DNA of 6,506 nt, taken from Ramlibacter sp. (GTDB lineage: Bacteria; Pseudomonadota; Gammaproteobacteria; Burkholderiales; Burkholderiaceae_C). A program made the translations under genes and the position numbers. The DNA lies in assembly GCA_025351615.1 (NCBI GenBank), contig JANXVP010000199.1, positions 1-6,506 on the forward strand, written 5' to 3'. Positions 1-6,215 of this stretch are shown one piece after another (the stretch's first letter is position 1; the number at the start of each line of letters is the position of its first letter). A model generated the notes under the pieces. That model was not told the DNA's origin. It made no database searches and saw nothing but the letters and a program-made list of their open reading frames with translations.

Positions 1-233
1 ACCGCCTGGGCGCCCGTCGACCTGGCCGCCTCGATGATCCGCTCCCAGCGCAGGTAGCTGTCCCTGGGCGCGCTGCCGCCGATGTGCACCGCCTCGTCGC
101 AGGCGTGGACATGCTTGGCGCCGGCGTCCGCATCGGAGTACACCGCCACAGTCCGCACCGCCATGCGGCGGGCGGTGGCCGCCACGCGGCAGGCGATCTC
201 ACCGCGATTGGCGATCAGGATCTTGTTGAACAT
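1..233 (-). CDS. liuD: Methylcrotonyl-CoA carboxylase biotin-containing (alpha) subunit, N-terminal 77 residues only
   Basis: The gene runs off the left edge, so only the first part of the biotin carboxylase domain is visible. The protein opens [17 protein letters not shown], the typical start of the biotin carboxylase N-domain (ANRGEIA motif), followed by VAVYSDAD and DEAVHIGG blocks and SYLRWERI. In the family this subunit carboxylates its own biotin using ATP and bicarbonate, then hands the carboxyl group to the carboxyltransferase subunit; the biotin-carrier domain would lie outside the window. The start is ATG at 233 with GAAGGA six bases upstream (240-245). It overlaps the end of the DUF4126 gene by 35 bases. 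Because the liuB partner heads the same unit, I infer methylcrotonyl-CoA as substrate. Acetyl-, propionyl- or geranyl-CoA carboxylase alpha subunits have similar N-termini, so the substrate call depends on context. Confidence 0.88.
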   Translation of the reverse strand, partial: MFNKILIANRGEIACRVAATARRMAVRTVAVYSDADAGAKHVHACDEAVHIGGSAPRDSYLRWERIIEAARSTGAQA

Positions 234-870
234 CGAGTTTCCTTCGGGACAGGCCCCCGCCTGATAAAAAGCCGCTCAGGCCGCGCATGACGGCGCGCAG
301 GAACCGCACCAGCACCACCATCAGCAGCACCGCGGTCACCAGCGTCACGGCCAGCGCCACCGCGAACAGCAGCGGATGGGTGGCGGAAAGCCAGAGCATG
401 AAGACGACAAAGCCGTCTTCCATCAGCGACACCGCAATATTCGAAAACGGCTCCGGCGAGGTGTTGACCGCGGCTCGGGTGGTCATCTTGGCGGCGTGGC
501 TGGTCGCCGCCAGGCTACCCCCGAGCAGCGCCGCGATCCAGCCCATCGCCGTGCTGTCGGCGCCGAGCGTGCCAGCCGCCAGCGCCGCGCCGGCCGGAAT
601 GCGGATGACCGTGTGAATCGCGTCCCAGGCGGTGTCGAGCAGCGGAATCTTGTCCGCGAAAAACTCGACCAGCAGCATGAAGCCGCTGGCCGCCATCACC
701 CCCGGATGCTGCAGGATCTGCAGCCCGTGAGGCAGCGCGATCCAGCCCATGAAACCCGCAGCACCGACCAGGAACACCGACGCGTAGAGCCGGATGCCGC
801 TGGCCCAGCCGAGTGCGGCAGCCAGGGCCAGCAGTTGCGGCGCGTCGAGAAGATGGCTGAAAGCGTTCAT
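199..870 (-). CDS. DUF4126 family integral membrane protein
   Basis: A 223-residue hydrophobic protein of unknown function. It shows features I associate with DUF4126: a GIRLYA motif near residues 25-30, a [17 protein letters not shown] block at 67-83 followed by IRIPAGAAL, and [20 protein letters not shown] at 125-144. Hydrophobic stretches at about 11-45, 55-70, 90-122, 145-162 and 164-190 suggest five or so membrane segments, ending in a basic, polar tail. The start is ATG at 870, sharing ATGA with the stop of the hydrolase gene, with AAGG four bases upstream (875-878). The last dozen codons overlap the ribosome-binding site and start of liuD. That tail (after about residue 200) looks unlike the rest and may be a run-on past a lost stop. 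The tight packing ties its expression to the carboxylase; its biochemical role is not known to me. Confidence 0.82.
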   Translation of the reverse strand: MNAFSHLLDAPQLLALAAALGWASGIRLYASVFLVGAAGFMGWIALPHGLQILQHPGVMAASGFMLLVEFFADKIPLLDTAWDAIHTVIRIPAGAALAAGTLGADSTAMGWIAALLGGSLAATSHAAKMTTRAAVNTSPEPFSNIAVSLMEDGFVVFMLWLSATHPLLFAVALAVTLVTAVLLMVVLVRFLRAVMRGLSGFLSGGGLSRRKLDVQQDPDRQSR

Positions 871-1796
871 GGAACCTTGGTCTCATCGTTGGGAGGCGAA
901 AAGTCGGTGCGTGGCGAAATCGGCGCCGACGCGCGCCCACCGTATTTCGCAAATGCGGGCTGCACCTCATGCGGCATTCCGATCGCTTTCAGAAAGTGGC
1001 TGAGCTCCGGCTGCCAGATTGCCGTGCCGGCGCGCGACCCGAACAGGCTGTGGGAATCCGCGCCGAATCTGCCGTAGGCGACCAGCTGCGCCTGGCCACC
1101 GGCCGCGTTGTACTGGTCGAACATGGCGTGAAAGGTGGGCGGGTCAAAGTAGCTGTCGTTGTCGCCGTAAAACCAGATCGACGGCACTCGGGTGTCGCGC
1201 GCGTAGCTCGCTGCGCCACCTGCAAGGGCCTGCTTCCAGTTTGGACACTGCTCCTGGCGCAGGCCGCCAGCGAAGTTGACCAGTCCCCTGACACCGGGGT
1301 AATTCTGCTGGCCGAATGCCAATGTGGTCCAGCCACCGTGCGATTGCCCGACCACCAGCATCCGGCCCTTGTCGGCCCAAGGCTGCGCGGCCACGTCATC
1401 GAGCACCGCCTTCACGTCTTCCGCCTGCACGCGCCCGTTGCTCTCCACATTGCAGCCGCCGCTGATGTAACTGCCGCCGGATTTTGAAAAGCCCTGGCGC
1501 ATCGGCGCCACCACGGCATAACCGCGCTGCAGGAAATAGCGTGCCGCTTGCGCCGGCCGGTAGCGCGCCTGGAAGCGCGGATCGCCGTTCGCCTTGCCAT
1601 GGTTGATCACGGCAACCGGAAACGGGCCGGCCCCGTCTGGCATGTAAACGGTGGTTTCAAGCGCGATGCCGAAGGCCCCGGGCTTGTGGATGGTCCGTAC
1701 GGTTTCGCTCAGGGCGATGTCGGTTTCTGGCGCCTGCGCGACTGCGCAAGCAGCCGCTAAAAGCAACAAGGCGAATGCAGTGGCTTTTTGGTCCAT
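867..1796 (-). CDS. Exported alpha/beta hydrolase (dienelactone-hydrolase-like)
   Basis: A 309-residue serine hydrolase. The N-terminus has a signal peptide: short charged start, hydrophobic stretch ALLLLAAACAV, and an AQA cleavage site near residues 20-22, so it is probably periplasmic or secreted. The mature part shows an alpha/beta-hydrolase order: oxyanion NHG (65-67), nucleophile elbow GQSHGG with Ser152, an acidic GDND at 211-214 (Asp212 or Asp214) and GADSHSLF with His249. Two cysteines (115 and 184) could form a disulfide. Likely reaction is hydrolysis of an ester or similar bond; the substrate cannot be read from sequence. I chose ATG at 1796, 14 bases after the dehydrogenase stop. 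A TTG at 1814 adds six residues, overlaps that stop as TTGA and gives a more basic signal n-region, so it remains possible; neither start has a strong ribosome-binding site. Its stop overlaps the DUF4126 start by four bases. Confidence 0.85.
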   Translation of the reverse strand: MDQKATAFALLLLAAACAVAQAPETDIALSETVRTIHKPGAFGIALETTVYMPDGAGPFPVAVINHGKANGDPRFQARYRPAQAARYFLQRGYAVVAPMRQGFSKSGGSYISGGCNVESNGRVQAEDVKAVLDDVAAQPWADKGRMLVVGQSHGGWTTLAFGQQNYPGVRGLVNFAGGLRQEQCPNWKQALAGGAASYARDTRVPSIWFYGDNDSYFDPPTFHAMFDQYNAAGGQAQLVAYGRFGADSHSLFGSRAGTAIWQPELSHFLKAIGMPHEVQPAFAKYGGRASAPISPRTDFSPPNDETKVP

Positions 1797-1810
1797 AGCC
1801 CATCGCGCGC

Positions 1811-2974
1811 TCAATAGCGCTTCGCCACTTCTTCCAGCATCACCTCGGTCGCGCCGCCGCCGATCGCCAGCACCCGCGCATCCCGCCAGAGCCGCTCGAT
1901 CGCCGACTCGCGCATGTAGCCCATGCCGCCATGGAACTGCTGGCAGGTCTGCACCACTTCGTTGACCAGCTCACCGGTCAGTGCTTTCAGCATCGACACG
2001 TCCTGCACGATGTCGTGGCCCTGGGTCACACGCCAGGCGCAGTGGTACATGAACTGGCGCGCGGCCCGCGTCTTCGCGTCGGCCATCGACAACCGCTGGC
2101 GGATCGTCTGGTTGCTCCACAGCGGCGCACCGAATGCCTTTCGCTGGCGCACGTAGTCGAGCGTCATCTTCAGCGCCTGCTGGCAGTGGCCCACCGCCAT
2201 CGCCGCCAGCGCGATGCGCTCGGTCTGGAAGTTCTTCATCACCGAGTAGAAGCCCTTGCCCTCCTCGCCCAGCAGGTTGCCGGCGGGAATGCGGACGTTG
2301 TCCAGGACCAGCTCCGCGGTGTCGGACGACAGCCAGCCGGTCTTCTTCAGGGAACGCCCGACCGAGAAACCGGGAGTGCCCTTTTCGACGATGAACATCG
2401 ACATGTCGCGCTTGCCGGCGCCGGTCTTGGCGGCGATGAAATACAGGTTGGCATGCACGCCGTTGGTGATGAACATCTTGGTGCCGTTCAGCACCCACGC
2501 ACCCGCCCCGGACCCCGATCCGGGGTCGCTCTCCCGCCTCGCGGTCGTGCGGATGCCGGCGACGTCCGAACCGGCGCCAGGCTCGGTGATACCGACGGCC
2601 GTGATCAGCTCGCCCGAGATCACGCGCTTGAGGTACTTTTCCTTCTGCGCGGCGCTGCCCGCATGGTGCAGGTGCGGGCTCGCCATGTCGGTGTGGACCA
2701 GCACGGTGATGATGAAGCCGGCGAAGGTGGACTGCGAGAGGGCCTCGGCAAAGACCAGGTTGGTCATCGCATCGGCTTGGGCGCCACCGTACTTCTCCTC
2801 GTACATCAGGCCGAACAGTCCGGCCTCGCCCATCCGGCGCAGCACGTCGCGCGGCACACTGCCGGCTTCTTCCCAGGCCATCGCATGGGGCTCGACCTCA
2901 CGGGCGATGAACTTCGCCACCTGGTCGCGCAGCAGCTCGTGGTCTGGGTTGTCGTAGATGGAAGTGTTGGACAT
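1811..2974 (-). CDS. Acyl-CoA dehydrogenase (FAD-dependent; isovaleryl/long-chain-type active site)
   Basis: A 387-residue, full-length soluble acyl-CoA dehydrogenase. It oxidises an acyl-CoA to the 2-enoyl-CoA, passing electrons through FAD to electron-transfer flavoprotein. Both family signatures are present: GITEPGAGSDVAG at 128-140 and QFHGGMGYM...R...D at 346-365. The usual medium-chain catalytic Glu near the C-terminus is replaced by glycine (IGGGATEV, GGG at 372-374). A Glu252 in the TERI motif lies where isovaleryl-CoA and long-chain dehydrogenases carry their base. A Gly/Ser-rich insert (about 150-158) precedes WVLNGTKMFITNG. The start is ATG at 2974 with AAGG five bases upstream (2980-2983); a GTG at 2992 overlaps the liuB stop but has a weaker site. 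Position within the carboxylase operon suggests a branched-chain substrate. Isovaleryl-CoA dehydrogenase or a citronellyl-CoA-type enzyme are both possible; I do not assign a symbol. Confidence 0.92.
   Translation of the reverse strand: MSNTSIYDNPDHELLRDQVAKFIAREVEPHAMAWEEAGSVPRDVLRRMGEAGLFGLMYEEKYGGAQADAMTNLVFAEALSQSTFAGFIITVLVHTDMASPHLHHAGSAAQKEKYLKRVISGELITAVGITEPGAGSDVAGIRTTARRESDPGSGSGAGAWVLNGTKMFITNGVHANLYFIAAKTGAGKRDMSMFIVEKGTPGFSVGRSLKKTGWLSSDTAELVLDNVRIPAGNLLGEEGKGFYSVMKNFQTERIALAAMAVGHCQQALKMTLDYVRQRKAFGAPLWSNQTIRQRLSMADAKTRAARQFMYHCAWRVTQGHDIVQDVSMLKALTGELVNEVVQTCQQFHGGMGYMRESAIERLWRDARVLAIGGGATEVMLEEVAKRY
2505..2530. repeat. Small GC-rich inverted repeat inside the dehydrogenase gene
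   Basis: GACCCC at 2511-2516 and GGGGTC at 2522-2527 form a perfect 6-bp inverted repeat around a 5-base loop. A competing stem pairs CCCCGG (2506-2511) with CCGGGG (2520-2525). The palindrome encodes part of the Gly/Ser-rich insert (DPGSGSGAG) of the acyl-CoA dehydrogenase, in a surface region between conserved beta strands. It may be a short palindromic element inserted in frame, or simply local GC-rich drift. I cannot tell from one copy. Confidence 0.45.
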
Positions 2975-2988
2975 GGCTGCCTTGCTGC

Positions 2989-4611
2989 TCACATGCGGAA
3001 GACGCCGAACTTCGGCTCGGGGATCGGAGCGTTCAGCGACGCCGACAAGCCCAGCGCCAGGATGCGGCGGGTGTCGGCGGGATCGATCACGCCGTCGTCC
3101 CAGATCCGGGCGCTGGAGTAGTAGGGATGGGACTGGTGCGCGAACTGGTCCAGCAGCGGCTGCCTGAACGCGGCTTCTTCCTCAACGCTCCAGCTGCCCC
3201 CTTTCGCCTCGATCGAGTCGCGCCGGACTGTCGCCAGCACCGACGAAGCCTGCTCGCCGCCCATCACGCAGATGCGGGCGTTGGGCCACATCCAGAGGAA
3301 GCGCGGCGAATAGGCACGGCCGCACATGCCGTAATTGCCGGCGCCGTAGCTGCCGCCGACGATGACGGTGAACTTGGGAACACTCGCCGTCGCCACCGCC
3401 GTCACCAGCTTGGCGCCGTGGCGCGCGATGCCTTCGCTCTCATACTTGCGCCCGACCATGAAGCCGGTGATGTTCTGCAGGAAGATCAGCGGCACCCGGC
3501 GCTGGCAGCACAGCTCGATGAAGTGCGCGCCCTTCTGCGCCGACTCGGAAAACAGGATGCCGTTGTTGGCGAGGATGCCGACCGGCATGCCTTCGATGTG
3601 GGCGAAGCCGCAGACCAGCGTCGCGCCGAACCTCTGCTTGAACTCGTGGAACTCCGACCCGTCGACGATGCGAGCGATGATTTCGTGCACGTCGTAGGGC
3701 TTTCGCACGTCCTTGGGAACGATGCCATGCAGTTCCTGCGCGTCGAACTTCGGCGGCTGCGGCTCGCGCAGCTGCTGCGTCACGAGCTTTGGCCGGTTCA
3801 GGCTGGCAATGGCTTTGCGCGCCAGCGCCAGCGCGTGGGCGTCGTTCTGCGCGAGGTGATCGGCAACGCCGGACAGCCGCGTGTGGACGTCGCCGCCGCC
3901 CAGGTCCTCGGCGCTCACCACTTCCCCGGTCGCGGCCTTCACCAGCGGCGGACCGCCCAGGAAAATCGTACCCTGGTTTTTGACGATGATGGTTTCGTCG
4001 CTCATCGCCGGCACGTAGGCGCCGCCCGCGGTGCAGGAACCCATCACGACGGCGATCTGCGCAATGCCCTGCGCGCTCATGTTCGCCTGGTTGTAGAAGA
4101 TGCGGCCGAAGTGCTCGCGGTCCGGAAACACCTCGTCCTGGTTGGGCAAGTTGGCGCCGCCTGAGTCCACCAGGTAAATGCAGGGCAGGCGGTTCTGCGC
4201 CGCCACTTCCTGCGCGCGCAGGTGCTTCTTCACGGTCATCGGGTAATAGGTGCCACCCTTGACCGTGGCGTCGTTGCAGACGATCACGCAATCGACGCCG
4301 CTGACCCGGCCGATGCCGGCGATCAGGCCGGCGCCAGGCGCGTCGCCGACACCGTCCTTGTTGACGTACATGGCATGCGCGGCCAGCGGCGCCAGTTCCA
4401 GGAAGGGCGTGCCGGGGTCAAGCAGCATCTGCACCCGGTCCCGCGGCAACAGCTTGCCGCGCTTGATGTGCCGGGTCCGCGACGCTTCGCCACCGCCCGC
4501 CGCGGCCAGCGCCAGCTGGACCTGCAAGTCGGCCACCAGCGCGCCCATGGCGGCGGCGTTGGCCTGAAAATCCGCGGACCGGGAATTGAGTTGGGTCTCC
4601 AGTTTGCTCAT
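2989..4611 (-). CDS. liuB: Methylcrotonyl-CoA carboxylase carboxyltransferase (beta) subunit
   Basis: A 540-residue carboxyltransferase, the usual length for this family. It transfers carboxyl from biotin on the alpha subunit to 3-methylcrotonyl-CoA, giving 3-methylglutaconyl-CoA in leucine breakdown. Two crotonase-like halves are visible: the N-half (about 40-295) with [12 protein letters not shown] (113-124), [17 protein letters not shown] (148-164) and the oxyanion segment [16 protein letters not shown] (191-206); the C-half with [27 protein letters not shown] (379-387) and [16 protein letters not shown] (419-434), ending [17 protein letters not shown] and FGVFRM. These blocks closely resemble what I remember of Pseudomonas LiuB, more than geranyl-CoA carboxylase AtuC or propionyl-CoA carboxylase. 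The start is ATG at 4611 with GAGG nine bases upstream (4621-4624). The open frame extends 16 codons further, but those residues are unlike the family and lie over the promoter region. It is the first gene of the minus-strand unit. Confidence 0.95.
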   Translation of the reverse strand: MSKLETQLNSRSADFQANAAAMGALVADLQVQLALAAAGGGEASRTRHIKRGKLLPRDRVQMLLDPGTPFLELAPLAAHAMYVNKDGVGDAPGAGLIAGIGRVSGVDCVIVCNDATVKGGTYYPMTVKKHLRAQEVAAQNRLPCIYLVDSGGANLPNQDEVFPDREHFGRIFYNQANMSAQGIAQIAVVMGSCTAGGAYVPAMSDETIIVKNQGTIFLGGPPLVKAATGEVVSAEDLGGGDVHTRLSGVADHLAQNDAHALALARKAIASLNRPKLVTQQLREPQPPKFDAQELHGIVPKDVRKPYDVHEIIARIVDGSEFHEFKQRFGATLVCGFAHIEGMPVGILANNGILFSESAQKGAHFIELCCQRRVPLIFLQNITGFMVGRKYESEGIARHGAKLVTAVATASVPKFTVIVGGSYGAGNYGMCGRAYSPRFLWMWPNARICVMGGEQASSVLATVRRDSIEAKGGSWSVEEEAAFRQPLLDQFAHQSHPYYSSARIWDDGVIDPADTRRILALGLSASLNAPIPEPKFGVFRM

Positions 4612-4649
4612 GTGCTGTTGCCTCGGGCTGCCGGGGTTGACAGGCACCC

Positions 4650-4678
4650 AGCATACCAACCGGCCGACCTCAGGCCAA
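4650..4678 (-). promoter_or_regulatory. Predicted sigma70-type promoter for the liuB operon
   Basis: Read on the minus strand, TTGGCC (4673-4678; 4 of 6 matches to TTGACA) is followed by an exact 17-base spacer and TATGCT (4650-4655; 4 of 6 matches to TATAAT). A TG one base before the -10 makes it an extended -10 element. Transcription would begin near 4643, leaving a leader of about 32 bases before the liuB ATG, which carries GAGG. It is the only convincing promoter-like pair I see in the 82-base gap between the divergent genes. Not tested; the match is moderate. Confidence 0.5.
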
Positions 4679-4693
4679 CGCTAACATGAGGCC

Positions 4694-6193
4694 ATGTCAG
4701 CTAACAGCCCCGGCGAAGGTTTCACCACGGTGATGAGTTACGACGTGATCGTCGTCGGCGCCGGCCTTTCGGGCATCGCAGCGGGTCATTACCTGCAGAC
4801 GCTATGCCCCAGTCTGAGTTACGTCATTCTGGAGAGCCGGCAGGCCATCGGCGGGACATGGGACCTGTTTCGCTATCCCGGCGTGCGCTCGGATTCCGAC
4901 ATGTTCACCCTGGGCTACAGCTTCCGGCCGTGGGAGAGCGACGCTTCCTTTGCGCCGGGACCGGCGATTCGCGAGTACGTTGCGGAAACCGCGCGCGAGG
5001 AAGGCATCGACAAGCACATCCGGTTCGGGCATCGCGTGACGGGGGCGCAATGGGATTCGGTGCAGGCCCGATGGAGCGTGAGCGCCAGCACCGAAGAAAG
5101 CGGAGCCTTGCGTATGACATGCCGCTTTCTCTTCTTCTGCAGCGGCTACTATGACTATGCGCTGGCGCACGCTCCGGAGTGGCCTGGCCGGGAGACGTTT
5201 GCCGGGCGCATCGTGCATCCGCAGCACTGGCCAGCCGACCTTCAACACGCCGGCCGCAAGGTGGTGATCGTCGGCAGCGGCGCCACCGCCATCACGCTGG
5301 TTCCCGAGCTGGCCGCGACCGCCGCACATGTCACCATGCTGCAGCGCTCGCCCAGCTATATCGTCGCGCTGCCGGGGCGAGACCGCGTCGCCGCAGCGCT
5401 GCGCCGGCGGCTCCCCCGGGCACTGGCGTACCGGCTGATCCGGTGGAAAAACATCCTGCTCACGATGACGTTCTACCAATACGCGCGCCGCTGGCCGGAT
5501 CGCGCCCGCGCGCTGCTGCTGAACGCCGCCACCCATCTGCTGGGGCCGGCCTTCGACATCGCCCGCCACCTGTCGCCCAGCTACAACCCGTGGGACCAGC
5601 GGCTCTGCATCGCACCTGACGCCGACATCTTCAACGCGCTGCGTACGGGCAAGGCCTCGATCGTCACCGACACCATCGAGCGGTTCACGCCCGGTGGCCT
5701 GCGTCTGGCCTCGGGCGCGGAACTGCCTGCCGACATCGTCGTCACCGCCACTGGCCTGACGCTCAGGCTGCTCGGGGGCGCGCAGATCAGCGTCGACGGC
5801 GTGCCGGTTGATTTGTCGAAGGCGATGGTGTACCGGGGAACGTTGTACAGCGGCGTTCCCAACATGGCGGTGGCCTCGGGCTACACCAACGCGTCGTGGA
5901 CATTGAAGTGCGAACTCATTTCGGGCTACGTCTGCCGGCTGCTCAATCACATGCAGGCACGCGGCCTCGACTCCGTTGTTCCGGTGGCGGACGCCGACGC
6001 GACGGCCTCCACACAGCCCTTCCTGAACCTGGGTTCAGGCTACGTCCAGCGGTCCGCTGCCCTGTTGCCGCGCCAGGGCGTGCGCAGGCCCTGGCGGATG
6101 TACCAGAACTACCTGCTCGACCTGCTGTCGCTAAAGTTTTCAGGCCTGGGAGACGGAGTGTTGCGGTTTGGCAGGCTCCCGCCCAAGCTGTAG
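4694..6193 (+). CDS. EthA-like type I Baeyer-Villiger flavin monooxygenase
   Basis: A 499-residue FAD- and NADPH-dependent monooxygenase. Family members insert oxygen next to a ketone to give an ester, and many oxidise sulfur compounds. Visible in order: FAD Rossmann GAGLSG (22-27); GGTWDLFRYPGVRSD (53-67), matching the conserved GGxWxxxxYPGxxxD motif; the Baeyer-Villiger fingerprint FAGRIVHPQHWP (169-180); NADPH Rossmann GSGATA (194-199); and DIVVTATG (347-354). Segments such as FLFFCSGYY, HVTMLQRSP, YNPWDQRLC and GYTNASWTLK closely resemble mycobacterial EthA as I remember it, including the overall length. The start is uncertain. ATG at 4694 has GAGG only two bases upstream. ATG at 4733 (MSYDVIVVGAG) fits the family N-terminus better but has GAAGG 13 bases upstream. 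I report the longer form. It diverges from liuB; native substrate is unknown and no TetR-type regulator is adjacent. Confidence 0.93.
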   Translation: MSANSPGEGFTTVMSYDVIVVGAGLSGIAAGHYLQTLCPSLSYVILESRQAIGGTWDLFRYPGVRSDSDMFTLGYSFRPWESDASFAPGPAIREYVAETAREEGIDKHIRFGHRVTGAQWDSVQARWSVSASTEESGALRMTCRFLFFCSGYYDYALAHAPEWPGRETFAGRIVHPQHWPADLQHAGRKVVIVGSGATAITLVPELAATAAHVTMLQRSPSYIVALPGRDRVAAALRRRLPRALAYRLIRWKNILLTMTFYQYARRWPDRARALLLNAATHLLGPAFDIARHLSPSYNPWDQRLCIAPDADIFNALRTGKASIVTDTIERFTPGGLRLASGAELPADIVVTATGLTLRLLGGAQISVDGVPVDLSKAMVYRGTLYSGVPNMAVASGYTNASWTLKCELISGYVCRLLNHMQARGLDSVVPVADADATASTQPFLNLGSGYVQRSAALLPRQGVRRPWRMYQNYLLDLLSLKFSGLGDGVLRFGRLPPKL

Positions 6194-6215
6194 TCTGGCC
6201 TCGCTCTTTTTTTCC

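Noticed and set aside
376..1077. 233-codon plus-strand open frame across the DUF4126/hydrolase junction
   Set aside because: Covers two well-supported minus-strand genes; composition is typical of a GC shadow (Arg, Gln, His, Gly).
1931..3121. 396-codon plus-strand open frame opposite the dehydrogenase
   Set aside because: It is antisense to a protein with both acyl-CoA dehydrogenase signatures, its translation is Arg/His/Gly-rich with no recognisable domain, and long antisense frames are expected in DNA of this GC content.
3127..4164. 345-codon plus-strand open frame opposite liuB
   Set aside because: Same reasons: the translation is low-complexity and Arg/Ala/Val-rich, a shadow of the strongly conserved carboxyltransferase frame.
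2989..4611. Geranyl-CoA carboxylase (AtuC) or propionyl-CoA carboxylase beta identity
   Set aside because: The [31 protein letters not shown] and [16 protein letters not shown] blocks match the methylcrotonyl-type LiuB as I remember it; a tree would settle it.
4637..4642. Perfect TTGACA on the plus strand as a -35 for the monooxygenase
   Set aside because: No -10-like hexamer lies 16-18 bases downstream (the site reads CCGGCC); TAACAT is 39 bases away, too far to pair with it.
2989..4659. Upstream-extended liuB start adding 16 residues
   Set aside because: The extra residues do not resemble the family N-terminus, would place the start across the predicted -10 region, and the ATG at 4611 has a GAGG site and gives the expected length.
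4802..5950. 382-codon minus-strand open frame opposite the monooxygenase
   Set aside because: Arg/Gln/Gly-rich with no domain, fully antisense to a gene with all Baeyer-Villiger motifs.
6150..6215. Rho-independent terminator ending in the T7 run after the monooxygenase
   Set aside because: I could not find a stable GC-rich stem directly before the T run; the possible arms are short and mismatched, and the ABC exporter starts immediately afterwards.
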